Shown one piece after another: positions 46,341-57,375 of a stretch of DNA of 64,000 nt. Position 1 is the first letter of the stretch. Every line of letters starts with the position of its first letter. The notes beneath the pieces are model-generated. The model made no database searches and was not told where the DNA came from. It saw only the letters and a list, made by a program, of their open reading frames with translations. The DNA comes from Conchocele bisecta. Taxonomy: Eukaryota; Mollusca; Bivalvia; Lucinida; Thyasiridae. The DNA lies in the NCBI GenBank assembly GCA_029237695.1, contig CM055266.1, positions 114,469,370 to 114,533,369 of the forward strand, given 5' to 3'. The translations under genes were made by a program, and so were the position numbers.

Positions 46341-46966
46341 CCGTATAACCTCGAATTAACGCCCCCGGAGGCGTTACATTTTACAAAAGGGGGGGGGGCG
46401 TTTATTAGCCAGTAAAAAAAAAAATAAAAAAAAAAAAAAAATATTTTTTTTTTACCAAGGACCGCCAATTTGAAACACAAATAAGGGATTTAAGGATTAT
46501 TTGTGTTTGAAATTGGCGGGTCATTGGTAAAAAAATTATTATTTTTTTTTTTTATTTGGGGTTGGGGGGAGGTGGGGGGGGGGGGGGGGGGCGTTTATTA
46601 GCCAGAAAAAAAAACAAAAATAAATTTACCAAGGACCGCCAATTTAAAACACAAATAAGGATTTTAAGGATTACTTGTGTTTGAAATTGGCGGGTCATTG
46701 GTAAAAAAAAAATTATTTATTTGGGGGGGGGGGGGGGGGGGGGGGGGTGTGAGGGGGGGCGTTTTATTAGCCAGAAAAAAAAAAAAGAAAAAAAAAAGAA
46801 AATTTTTTTTTACCAAGGACCGCAAATATTTCAAACACAAAAAAGGATTTAAGGATTATTTGTGTTTGAAATTGGCGGTAATTGTTAAAAAAAAAAAATA
46901 TTTTTTTTTTATTTGGGGGGGGGAGGCGTTTATTAGGAGGGGGGGTGTTAATTCGAGGTTATACGG
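46341..46966. mobile_element. MITE with CCGTATAACCTCGAATTAAC ends and TA duplication
   Basis: Inverted ends CCGTATAACCTCGAATTAAC are flanked by TA (46339-46340, 46967-46968). The interior is three to four tandem units: a long G run, GCGTTTATTAGCCAG, an A run, ACCAAGGACCGCCAATTT and GTGTTTGAAATTGGCGG. Each unit is itself self-complementary. Confidence 0.85.
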
Positions 46967-47808
46967 TATGTATGTGACGTTGACCTCGAGATCAGCGGGG
47001 ATTTGTCACAGCATATGAAATATTAAGTATTTTCAATGAAAGAAATAGAAGTTAGAACAATATTTCTCTGATGTTAAGTTTTGTAAAGAGACTAAGTATT
47101 TGACCTTGACTTGGTATCAGCGGGGGTTGGATGGTCGTGGATTTGGCGGAGGCACCGCATGGTAGTAGAGCCTTACAGGAATGCATGTGTGAAATATTAA
47201 GCATTTTAGATGAAGGAAATAGAAGTTATAACAATATTTCTCTGATGTTAAGTTTTGTAAAGAGACTAAGTATTTGACCTTGACCTTGGGATCTGCGGGG
47301 GGGGGGTTGGACGGTCTGGATTTGGCACAGCATGGTAGTAGAGCCTTACAGGAATGCATGTGTGAAATATTAAGCATTTCAGATGAAGAAGGAAATAGAA
47401 GTTATAACAATATTTCTCTGATGTTAAGTTTTTGTAAAGAGACTAAGTATTTGACCTTGACCTTGGGGTCTGCGGGGGTTGGACGGTCGTGGATTTGGCA
47501 CAGCATGGTAGTAGAGCCTTACAGGAATGCATGTGTGAAATATTAAGCATTTTAGATGAAGGAAATAGAAGTTATAACAATATTTCTCTGATGTTAAGTT
47601 TACGGACTAAGTATTTGACCTTGACCTTGGGATCTGCGGGGGTTGGACGGTCATGGATTTGGCACAGCATGGTAGTAGAGCCTTACAGGAATGCATGTGT
47701 GAAATATCAAGTATTTTAGATGAAGGAAATAGAAGTTATAACAATATTTCTCTGATGTTAAGTTTACGCGGACGCACGGACGGACGCACGGACGCACGGA
47801 CGGACGTT

Positions 47809-48053
47809 CTTACGAGAGCTACATTGTGAGGTTATTTCCTTTGATGTTTACACTGTGGGGTTAACCTCACAATGTAGCAACTTATTCCGTTATTTTCTTC
47901 CTTAACGATTCTCTTACGGAATAAATCGCATAATATGCAAATGAGCTAGCCATTAGTTAATTATATTTGAAAAACACTTATCCAAGTGTCTTAAATAGGG
48001 CGGTGGATGGGTTTCAGCACAACACAGCAACCTCACAATGTAGCTCTCGTAAG
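47809..48053. mobile_element. 245-bp MITE with CTTACGAGAGCTACATTGTG ends
   Basis: CTTACGAGAGCTACATTGTG and GAGGTT on the left are exactly inverted on the right. It is inserted inside a run of GGACGGAC. An extra internal copy of the end (AACCTCACAATGTAGC) lies at 47862. Confidence 0.85.
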
Positions 48054-48289
48054 TACGGACGGACGGACGCACGGACAACCCGACTCCAGTATACCCCCCC
48101 TTGCGGGGGGTATAAAAAGGTTAAACATGTACAGAACATAAAAGTTTTGACAACTTTTAAACATTTTCCCTCTTTTGAATATAAGTTTAATAAAATATTG
48201 TGCATGACTTGACATAATAATAAATTAAACATTACACCTAATCAAACTTAAAACATTAAACATCTAAATGCAATAACATGTAAAACTAT

Positions 48290-48824
48290 AGTCTGTTTCA
48301 CGAAAGCTGCCCAAATTTTACGGCCATATAAACAATTAAAAAACCATATTTTTTTCGATAATATTAAATTAAAGGAAAATTTAAGAATGAGCCTTCTTTT
48401 CATTTCGTGAAATTTGGTCAAATATTGATTTTATTGCGAAAACAAAATTTCCCCATGTTAAATTCCCATAGACATCTTCAAGGAGTGAAGATGTCTATGG
48501 GGATTTAACATGGGGAAATTTTTTAGAATTTCAGAAATACAGGACCGATTTTTAAAATTTAACTTTTGTTTTCTTAGTTAGATCATTTCCAAGCTATCTA
48601 GCTAGGTTTACTCCTCCCACAACTCTTCTACCTCTTTTTCCCCCATGTTAAATTCCCATAGAGAAATCAATTTTTCGTAATAAAACCAATATTTGACCGA
48701 ATTTCACGAAATAAAAAGAAGGCTCATTCTTAAATTTTCCTTTAATTTAATATTATCGAAAAAAATATTGTTTTTGAATTGTTTATATAGCCGTAAAATT
48801 TGGGCAGCTTTAGTGAAACAGACA
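48290..48824. mobile_element. 535-bp palindromic MITE with inner palindrome
   Basis: Arms of about 165 bp pair from GTCTGTTTCACGAAAGCTGC inwards, through CCAAATTTTACGGC and AATATTAAATTAAAGGAAAA. The middle carries a second palindrome around TTAAATTCCCATAGACATCT (48450-48522). Confidence 0.85.
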
Positions 48825-48916
48825 GTCTCACGGACACCACCGGCCGCCACCTGGACTTACAAAATAAAAGTTTTAATGTAAATTTCGAAATGTGAAGTTT
48901 ATGTGTTATGGATGGA

Positions 48917-49905
48917 CGAGTGAGTGAGTGAGTGAATAGGGTTTAACGTCCGCTTTTCTGACATAGAGGTACAAGCCTCAGGGAGTCTACACGCAGACGG
49001 GTCAACGGGGTCGTGTCCCGTACCCACCTGTCCGAGGGGGGTAAATCCCAACTTCAGAACTCAATATTTACAATCAAAATATATATTCAGTCCTGAAATT
49101 AGAACAACCTGATCTGGTGCCAGGCCCTCGCCACACTAGCATCATTTATCCCATCACCTAAAAGTAATAGGATTAGCGCTAATCTTACTTTTATATATGG
49201 GGCATAGCCTGACTCAACTCTCACATACAAGAAAGCCAAAAATGTACATGAGGGCCAAATCCGGTATAGTGGGTTCCGGAAAGTATGAACCCAATCGTTA
49301 AGCCAGTTTAGTCGCCTTTTACGACAAGCAATGGCTACTGCAGCACTATTCTCAGGATCAGTTGATCCCGCCCCGGTGCCTGCATGGGGCTATGGATGGA
49401 CGAACGGGTGGATGGACGGACGAGTGAGTGAGTGAGTGAATAGGGTTTAACGTCCGCTTTTCTGACATAGAGGTACAAGCCTCAGGGAGTCTACACGCAG
49501 ACGGGTCAACGGGGTCGAGTCCCATATCCACCTGTCCAAGGGGGGTAAATCCCAACTTCAGAACTCAATATTTACAATCAAAATATATATTCAGTCCTGA
49601 AATTAGAACAACCTGATCTGGTGCCAGGCCCTCGCCACACCAGCATCATTTATCCCATCCCCTAAAAGTAATAGGATTAGCGCTAATCTTACTTTTATAT
49701 ATGGGGCATAGCCCGACTCAACTCTCACATACAAGAAAGCCAAAAATGTACATGAGGGCCAAATCCGGTATAGTGGGTTCCGGAAAGTATGAACCCAATC
49801 GTTAAGCCAGTTTAGTCGCCTTTTACGACAAGCAATGGCTACTGCAGCACTATTCTCAGGATCAGTTGATCCCGCCCCGGTGCCTGCACGGGGCGGATGG
49901 ACGGA
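48917..49905 (-). mobile_element. 504-bp tandem duplication of a GGGTTTAACGTCCGC SINE variant
   Basis: GTTTAACGTC starts at 48941 and 49445, giving a 504-bp period. The two units are nearly identical, including ACACGCAGACGGGTCAACGG and TAAGCCAGTTTAGTCGCC. Each begins with (GAGT)n. The last block (GTCGCCTTTTACGACAAGC) replaces the head seen in the other SINE copies. Near identity suggests a recent duplication. Confidence 0.8.
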
Positions 49906-49974
49906 CGAATGGGTGGATGGACGGACAATCAATACAGAAAGACGAAAACTATATACCCCTCAACATACTATAAT

Positions 49975-51949
49975 AACAAGAAACGAGGCAAAGCCACGAA
50001 GGCCAGGTTTTTTCCAAGCATAGACACTTGGATAACATAATTATACCCACTTTTTGTAGACTAGATGGCCGTGGCCTGCATGTCGCGCCTTGGGGCGAGG
50101 CATGGACACTAAAAAAATAGATATAGTAGATGGAAAAACTTTAACCAAAAAACTTTAACCGGACACACGGACGAACGGACGGACGTATGCCAAAATGCCG
50201 ACGATATCGCGCTTTCCGCAAGCAGGTGTGACAATGATGATAAACACCCATGTGAAGTATCAAGGTATTGGGTGAAGCAGTTGCAGAGATATAGTACACG
50301 AAAAAACTTTAACAAAAAAATTCAAAGTAATTTGAACTTGACATAGGGCACAGGATCGCGCTTTCCGCAAGCAGGTGCGACAATGATGATAAACACGCAT
50401 GTGAAGTATCAAGGTATTGGGTGAAGCAGTTGCAGAGATATAGTACACGAAAAAAAATTAACAAACAAATTCAAAGTAATTTGACCTTGACATTGGGCAC
50501 AGGATCGCGCTTTCCGCAAGCAGGTGCGACAATGATGATAAAACACCCATGTGAAGTATCAAGGTATTGGGTGAAGCAGTTGCAGAGATATAGTACACGA
50601 AAAAACTTTAACAAAAGAATTCAAAGTAATTTGACCTTGACATTGGACACAGGATCGCGCTTTCCGCAAGCAGGTGCGACAATGATGATAAACACCCATG
50701 TGAAGTATCAAGGTATTGGGTGAAGCAGTTGCAGAGATATAGTACACGAAAAAACTTTAACAAAAAATTCAAAGTAATTTGACCTTGACATTGGGCACAG
50801 GATCGCGCTTTCCGCAAGCAGTGCGACAATGATGATAAACACCCATGTGAAGTATCAAGGTATTGGGTGAAGCAGTTGCAGAGATATAGTACACGAAAAA
50901 ACTTTAATAAAAAAATTCAAAGTAATTTGACCTTGACATTGGGCACAGGATCGCGCTTTCCGCAGCAGTGCGACAATGATGATAAACACCCATGTGAAGT
51001 ATCAAGGTATGGGTGTTTAAGCAGTTGCAGATGATATAGTATAACGACAAAAGTTTAACCAAAAAACTCTAACCAGACGTACGTTAAAAAGTTAACGTTG
51101 AAAATGGCTAAGTCAATTACGTAGAAATAATAGGTGAAGGTAAAAAAATGGTCACATGTTGGATAGTTGTATGTGGTAGGCACCCCTTGGTTATGAAGCT
51201 TTGAAAGTTTGGTGGTCCTAGGTGGTACAGTACCAAAGAAATGGACTTAAACACGAAAAACTTACATTGTAAACGCGAAAACTTAACATTGAAATGGCTA
51301 AGTCGATGCGCGGAAAAAAATGGGTGAAGTTAAAAAAAAGAGTAACATGTTGGATAGTGTAGTAGTGGGTACCCCTTGATTATGAAGCTGTGAAAGTTTG
51401 GTGTCCTAGGTGGTACAGTACAAAGAAATGGACTTAAACACGAAAACTTAACATTGTAAACGCGAAAACTTAACATTGAAAATGGCTAAGTCGACTGCGC
51501 GGAAAAAATGGGTGAAGTTAAAAAAAAGAGTAACATGTTGGATAGTGATATGTAGTGGGTACCCCTTGATTATGAAGCTGTGAAAGTTTGGTGGTCCTAG
51601 GTGGTACAGTACCAAAGAAATGGACTTAAACACGAAAACTTAACATTGTAAACGCGAAAAAACTTAACATTGAAAATGGCTAAGTCGACTACGCGGAAAA
51701 AATGGGTCAAGTTAAAAAAAAAGTAACATGTTGGATAGTGATATGTGGTGGGCACCCCTTGATTATGAAGCTGTGAAAGTTTGGTGGTCCTAGGTGGTAC
51801 AGTAACAAAGAAATGGACTCAAACACGAAAACTTAACATTGATTGTGGACGCCGCCCGCCCGCCGCCCGCCCGCCGCCGCGCCGCCCGCCCGCCCGGCTT
51901 TCGCCAATCCAATAGCCTGGATTTTTTTTCAAAAAACCTGGCTAAAAAT
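49975..51949. mobile_element. AACAAGAAACGAGGC element family, copy B (expanded)
   Basis: It has the same ends as copy A but is twice as long. The monomer with GCGCTTTCCGCAAGCAGGTG, TGATGATAAACACCCATG and TTGACCTTGACATTGGGCAC is present about six times at a 148-bp period (about 50208-51050). The ATTGAAAATGGCTAAGTC monomer of about 180 bp is present about four to five times. Confidence 0.85.
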
Positions 51950-51969
51950 GTGTAGGTTCAGTGCCTTAA

Positions 51970-52178
51970 CCCTTACTATGCTGAATTAGATTTTGTCGTC
52001 TGCCGGAAATTATTTATTTTCAATATTTCTCGACAAAAAACTGTTTTGACAGCACATGAGAATCGTCTCCACTGGAGACGATTCTCATGTGCTGTCAAAA
52101 CCGTTTTTTTTGTGCTAAGAATTAAGGCAAAAATTAAAAACAGCAGACGACAATTTCCGTCTCCAGCGTAGTGAGGGT
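51970..52178. mobile_element. MITE with a near-perfect 59-bp central palindrome
   Basis: Outer ends CCTTACTATGCTGAATTAG and CAGCGTAGTGAGGG pair imperfectly. The core is GTTTTGACAGCACATGAGAA TCGTCTCCA with its exact inverse at 52073-52101, separated by one base. A decayed relative lies near 54.43-54.60 kb. Confidence 0.8.
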
Positions 52179-52194
52179 TAATCATAAACCTGTA

Positions 52195-52426
52195 TAATGG
52201 AATCTCTCTAAAAATGTGTCACTGTATTCAATACATTGAACCTCTCTAAACCGGACACCAGAGGTCACCAGGGTGTCCGGCTTAGAGAGACATTTGATAA
52301 TTCTAAGCCATAGTTGTGCGATATGCGATCACGCACAGATATTATCACCGGAGATAAATTACCAAGAAACTCATAAAAAATCACAGGTGTTTTTTTGGTA
52401 TCCGGTTTAGAGAGGTTCCACTGTAT
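52195..52426. mobile_element. pogo/Tigger-like MITE, second copy
   Basis: TGAACCTCTCTAAACCGGAC and GGTTTAGAGAGGTTCCACTG mark its ends, with an inner repeat of the terminus at 52271-52290. It is related to 33.86-34.08 kb. Confidence 0.65.
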
Positions 52427-52559
52427 AAGCATTCCAAGACATTTGTGTGCATCACAATCATGAACATGCATTATTGTTAGAGATAAATTACACTGAAAGC
52501 CAAAGTCGTTACATCTCCAAGGTGTCCAGTTTAGTGAGGTTTCACGGAAAAATATTTTG

Positions 52560-53597
52560 ACAATATACAGTGGATATACCTAGGTTCTGGATAATAAGCC
52601 TTCGTTGGCCAGTTACTAGAGCTATACGCATATAAAAACAATTATTCATAACTTTTTAAAACAATAAACTTATCGTAAAAGTGATATGAAACCATATTTA
52701 TCTAAAAATCGCGCTTGTTTCCATGTCGTCCATTTTGTTAACGTATCATCCAGGCGCTTGTAGAAAATAGACTGTGACCTTAGAGTCTGGATTTTTGTTG
52801 TCGGATTATACTCATCCTGTATTGCGGTGCACCATCGGATCAGTGTAAAACATGGCTATCTAAATTATCAGAGGAGTGTACAGTAAACAATTTACCACCA
52901 TTTCCTTTGCCAGTCATAAATGACAATAATATTATCACAAGGCTAATAATCATAATGCAAGATGCTTTCAGATCACGTTTAATTTTCATTTGTGGTACAT
53001 GCTATTTTACCATATTCATTATGGTTCACACTACAGGCAGGATTTATTATATAACAACAAGAAGATAATAACAATCTACAAACTGAGCATTTTTATAATC
53101 AACAGAACAATAAATTCTATTAAAAACACAAGAGTTTATATCTACATCTGTGTAATCAAATATAATTCTGTGTTAGTTTGTTATTGTTTTTCATATAAGA
53201 CCCCTCAGTATAATGAGAAGCTCTATTCTGGTAATTTGACAGCTATCAGTCTGTGTTTACATGACATTGACTTCTCAAAATGGCTAAAGAATCCAGTGAC
53301 GCAGACTGACAGAAGCATGCTTTGTAAATCTTTTTGAATAATGATGTTTATGAGTGGACAAAAGTGGGAATAGTTGAAATACAACATTTTGAAGGTATTC
53401 TAACAAATTTGATTAAAACCTTACATGACCAAGGGCGATGTGGAACATTTTACTCCATTTGACAGATAAGTGTCTTCTGCAAAAAATGTCAGGGAAAAAT
53501 ATCGTGTAATTTTCTGTGAATAGTGACAAATGCGGTTTACGAAAATACCCGACGCGGGGGTAATCCCGACAAATGGTTACGCTACTGTAGTGATAGA
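52560..53597. other. AT-rich gene-free stretch
   Basis: No exon or repeat of the window's families is recognised. The plus-strand frame 52990-53337 is Ile/Tyr-rich without motifs and is probably chance. Confidence 0.4.
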
Positions 53598-54415
53598 CAA
53601 GAGACGAGGCAAAGCCTACATGCAGTTGCAGAATATCTGCACGTTGCTCAATATGAAGACGTGGAGAATAATTTCTCTGTTAGCATAGTGAAAATGAAAC
53701 ACACGGAAATTTAACATTGAAAATGGCTCAGTCGATGACGCGGAAAAATAGGTAAAGGTAACAAAAAGGTCACACGATGGATAGTGGTATGTGGGTTGGT
53801 TATGAATCTGTCAAGTATAGTGGTTCTAGGTGGTATAGTTTAGTGAGAAATAGATTTAAACGCTAAAAATTAACATTGAAAATGGCGATTACGCGGAAAA
53901 AATAGGACAAGGTCAAAAAAAGGTATGGTGATCATGGGCGGACCCGGCGAGCGCCCCCCCCCCCTAAAATTCGCCGAGTAAAGATTTTTTACAAGTTACA
54001 AGGCAAATTTCATGCCAAGTGCCATGTATTCCATGCATTTTTCGGTCGTTGTCTTATTGTTTCAAAATTTAAACGTTTTCAATCAAAAATCATGTCTAAA
54101 CATACTGTGACAGTGTCAATATCTTTGCTCCAAAATGAGCCAGAACGCAGGAAATGCGATGTTTGATTTCAAAAAAATTCAGAGGGGGGAATGCCCCCGG
54201 ACCCCCCTAGCGCTATCCCGAGCATAGCTCGTTTGATAATATAGTCAAGTATTGCAAAATAGTTACGCCCCCCCTAACCCGAAATCCTGGATCCGCGCCT
54301 GGTGATTCTAGGTGGTACAGTAACAGAGAAATAGACATAAAGGCGAAAACTTAACATTTAACGCTGCCGCCCACCCGGCTTTCGCCAATCCAATAACCAG
54401 GAATTTTGTGTTTAA
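53598..54415. mobile_element. AACAAGAAACGAGGC element family, copy C with nested MITE
   Basis: It starts near AGACAAGAGACGAGGCAAAGC and ends CCCACCCGGCTTTCGCCAAT then AATAACCAGGA. It holds two ATTGAAAATGGC monomers. The 367-bp insert at 53933-54299 interrupts one of them. Confidence 0.7.
53933..54299. mobile_element. hAT-like MITE with TGGTGAT target duplication
   Basis: GGGCGGACCCGG at the left and CCTGGATCCGCGCC at the right are inverted ends. TGGTGAT flanks both sides (53926-53932, 54300-54306). The interior is non-coding with C and G runs. A 7-8 bp duplication fits hAT. Confidence 0.75.
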
Positions 54416-54674
54416 AGCTGACAGAGAGTAATTGCATCCCTAAAATATATGGGCCACAATTTAACTCATCATAGAATGCAGGAAAATGGAAACTTTTGTC
54501 TGCTTTTGTTTTTTGTGTCTTTTTTCTCAAGAATGAAATAGTTTGACAGCACTTTAGCAATGGAAATGATTCTGAAGTGCTATCAAATCATGTTTATTAA
54601 TGAAGAAAATAAAAAACAAGGACATCATGATTGTGAGGCTAATCCCCTCGCTGGCAGCCTTGATAATAAAATAA

Positions 54675-54835
54675 ACAATAAGCTTAACGACCTATTAACA
54701 GCCAAGGTCATTTAAGGTCGGATCAATGGGTTTAGAACTACATCCCATATATTACCTGTACAAGTACATGTACATGTTCAAGTACATGTACAAATGGGGG
54801 GAAATTTCCAAAATCAGACCTGAATATTTACAATA
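54675..54835 (-). repeat. SINE fragment
   Basis: TTAACGACCTATTAACAGCC, GGTCGGATCAATGGGTTTAG and a doubled AAGTACATGTACATGTTC match the 26.93-kb copy. Confidence 0.7.
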
Positions 54836-55325
54836 AACAAGAATTCCGCCACGGAAACGGTGTCGCGCCTGCCGAGGCATTTGACCGTAGCATGATCATG
54901 GGCATGTGCTAAAGTAAGTATCACAAAAACAGTCAGAGAAGTGCATGCTTAAAACACGAAAAAGGTCAAGGTTGAAGAAACTTTTTGACATAAAAAAAAT
55001 TGCTATGTGTTTCCACAACCATGTGAAGGTCATAAAGGTCAAGGTCATGTTGTTAATGTCGGCATGAGTGTGTTCCTAATGGTTACATGTATCAAGTGCC
55101 CAAACATTGAAGGAATGCGTCAAGAAATATGAAAGTTATAGCACGATGACGAAGATTGTACAAAGTTTTTGACGCAAAAAAATGGCTAAGTGTTTCAACA
55201 AAAATTTGAAGGTAAAAAAGGTCAAGGTTATGTGAATGGTGGCATTAATGTGTTCCAAATGCCTACATGTATCAAGTGTCCAAACATTTAAGGAATGCGT
55301 CAAGTAATATTAAAGTACAAAATTA
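54836..55325. repeat. AACAAGAATTCCGCC element with tandem internal unit
   Basis: It starts AACAAGAATTCCGCCACGGA. Units of about 180 bp carry GTGAAGGTCATAAAGGTCAA, ATGTATCAAGTG and CCAAACATTGAAGGAATGCG, twice. Similar starts occur at 60.96 kb. Confidence 0.6.
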
Positions 55326-55329
55326 AATA

Positions 55330-55690
55330 TTATATATAGTGTATAATTGTGTCACAATTCCACCAGTTATAAAAGTTACCAGTGCCCACTATACAGATAT
55401 AATCTTTTAGTGATAGGTGGTATCAGGCTATTTTCATATGCAAATGAGGCATGGTATTTTTTAATCATTTATACTAATTAAATGCGTCACCTGAAAAAAT
55501 AATATTTTCAACAGATTATAAAGTAATGTCATGCACATCAAAAAATAAATACAGAGAATAAATAGTAATGTCCATTAACATTTTAAGGAAACACGGTTAT
55601 CGCCCCTGATATCAGTATTAAAATTTACGTCTGATATAAAATGTATAATAATGCCAATCAATATGTGGGGTAATGGTGAATGAATGTTTA
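55330..55690. mobile_element. diverged inverted copy of the 41.7-kb MITE (empty site)
   Basis: In reverse complement it matches 41.72-42.69 kb. Shared blocks are CAGGCTATTTTCATATGCAA, ATGAGGCATGGTATTTTT, TTTATACTAATTAAATGC and TTTTTTGATGTGCA. It lacks the AACAAGAGGGCC insert. The terminal repeats are worn. Confidence 0.8.
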
Positions 55691-56032
55691 TTTGCCAAAA
55701 AAATGTCTCAGATGATTTAACACAAACTTCTAAGTAGTGTATTTATTTTAATATGGGCGTATAAAAAACTGTTTTTCGTCATCAGTCATCAATTAATTCT
55801 GCTGATAATGTTCTCAAAATTATGATACTCTCACATACTTGAGATACCAATACTGAATACAACACAGTTTATGACTGTAATATATGTTTTTACATTACGA
55901 TAACAACTAATTTGAGCCTATCATTTAACATAAAATATGAAAAATTGTAACTATATTTCATACAGTACATGTATATGGTCACAGACACACTGGCCAGGTA
56001 ACTGTGTGGTGCAATGAAACATTAATAAATGC
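55691..56032 (-). other. probable 3' untranslated region of the transporter gene
   Basis: It lies directly downstream of the stop codon on the minus strand and is AT-rich. AATAAA-type signals on the minus strand occur near 55742-55747 and 55687. No repeat is seen until 55690. The choice of signal is inference. Confidence 0.4.
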
Positions 56033-56695
56033 CTAGATCTGCCTAACTTTCCGATTGGAATCATCTTTCACCTTCTTGGACGGAGGTAGTGGAACATATT
56101 TACCATACATGTATATAGACGTAATTACGAGTGATGCACCAACAATGAACTGAAACGATGGAAAATAGTCAAAGAAAAATATAGATGTAATACACGATAA
56201 TACAATAGCCGACGATGTTGCGAAACCCTTCAATATATTGTCAGCATACTTGACAACAACTGCGACGAGCAGACCTCCCAACGACTGCAACAATATAACA
56301 AGCCAGACCATGTAGTCGTACCCGAAGAAGAAGCCCAGATCGCGTACTTTCCCCCCATCCTTGATTTCCATCGTAACTAACCCAATCACAGCACCTAAAA
56401 CTCCTAATTGCACGTTTCTCAGCCACACAGACTGTTTTGTCCCCTTTAATATCTTTTCAAAATACACACCGGCGAATCCGGACATCAGACAGGAGATGAT
56501 GACGGCAACGAGCCCGAGGAGCGGGCGTTGTTCTTGGTTGGCGCCCGACTCGCCCGAGTTCTCCGGCTGCATCTGGACAATGGAAATGCCGGTGAAGAGG
56601 ACGACTAGCGACACCCACTGATATTTGGATAGCACCTTGCGCAGCATCACCACAGAGAAGATGGCTGTCGTGAGAATTTTCAGCTGGTACGATAC
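56033..56695 (-). CDS. SLC35A2/SLC35A3: SLC35A2/A3-type nucleotide-sugar transporter, 3' coding exon
   Basis: A minus-strand exon opens after the acceptor TGTATGTTTCAG and runs 220 codons to TAG. It gives about the last two thirds of a Golgi UDP-galactose / UDP-N-acetylglucosamine antiporter. Hallmarks are YQLKILTTAIFSV, SGFAGVYFEKILKGTKQSVW and VVVKYADNILKGFATS. About seven hydrophobic segments are visible, and the tail is charged and Lys-rich (KYVPLPPSKKVKDD). Family members are about 320-400 residues, so roughly 110 N-terminal residues lie in upstream exons at higher coordinates; none is convincingly identified. The internal Met codons before Val-Ser-Tyr are intron sequence, not a start. 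GGLLVAVVVKYADNILKG favours the A2 branch and other positions the A3 branch, so the sugar cannot be fixed. No frameshift is seen; this is the one healthy-looking host gene here. Confidence 0.9.
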   Translation of the reverse strand, partial: VSYQLKILTTAIFSVVMLRKVLSKYQWVSLVVLFTGISIVQMQPENSGESGANQEQRPLLGLVAVIISCLMSGFAGVYFEKILKGTKQSVWLRNVQLGVLGAVIGLVTMEIKDGGKVRDLGFFFGYDYMVWLVILLQSLGGLLVAVVVKYADNILKGFATSSAIVLSCITSIFFFDYFPSFQFIVGASLVITSIYMYGKYVPLPPSKKVKDDSNRKVRQI

Positions 56696-56949
56696 CTGAA
56701 ACATACATAACATATATGAGGCATGCCATGGGATTTTGTACCTTCGGACATCTACGTAACTTCATGATATACCTTTACAAAATTTATAATAATTTGCATA
56801 AAAAAACTCAAAAGTTGGCAAAAATTTCACAATTTATAATAATTTGCATAAATAAACTCAAAAGTTGGAAAACAATTCTAGACGGCCCGCCAGGTCATGA
56901 AAAAAAACTTTTGATAGCATTTTTTGTTACAAATACGTACCCATGCTAG

Positions 56950-57375
56950 TTTATATCTATGATGGGTAAGCTTTCGGATAAGGATGGGTAAGCTTTCGGA
57001 TAGGGGTGGGTACCCCCTCAAATTTGACCTTTGAAGGTCATTTCAAGGTTATTTAGGGGTCAAAGCACGAAAAATCAAAGGTGTCTTAATCTTAAGTCAT
57101 TTGACCTTGACCTTGGGCACAGGGGCCGCATGAGTGGGATACAGCATGAATATATGGATGATGACTAATAAGCATATGAAGTTTCAAGTCAATGTGACTT
57201 AGGACTGCAGAGATATAAGGTATTTAAAAACTTTAACGCAGATTTCGGAACGCAAACTTCTAAGTCATTTGACCTTGACCATGGGCACAGGGGCCACATG
57301 AGTGGGATACAGCATGAATATATGGATGATATATTGTGATCACTATGTCTCGCTTTCCTCAAGCGGGCTCGAAAT
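56950..57375 (-). repeat. inverted GCCCGCTTGCGG-type element with two monomers
   Basis: Two monomers of about 180 bp carry AAGTCATTTGACCTTGACC, GGGCACAGGGGCCGCATGAG and ATACAGCATGAATATATGGA. The plus-strand end reads ATGTCTCGCTTTCCTCAAGC then GGGCTCGA, the inverse of the start at 5.03 kb. Confidence 0.65.

Larger units (their letters stand above)
46090..48116 (-). mobile_element. inverted large copy of the 165-bp monomer family
   Basis: On the plus strand it starts TTGGTCAGTAAGCGAGGC and ends CCCCTTGCGGGGGGTATA, the inverse of the ends at 5.94-6.48 kb. It contains six monomers with TTACAGGAATGCATGTGTGA, ATAGAAGTTATAAC and TTGACCTTGACCTTGGG. Two unrelated MITEs are inserted (46341-46966 and 47809-48053). 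Confidence 0.8.

Noticed and set aside
47117..47719. Repeated frames with HGSRALQECMCEIL
   Set aside because: Satellite-derived from the 165-bp monomer; not conserved in frame length.
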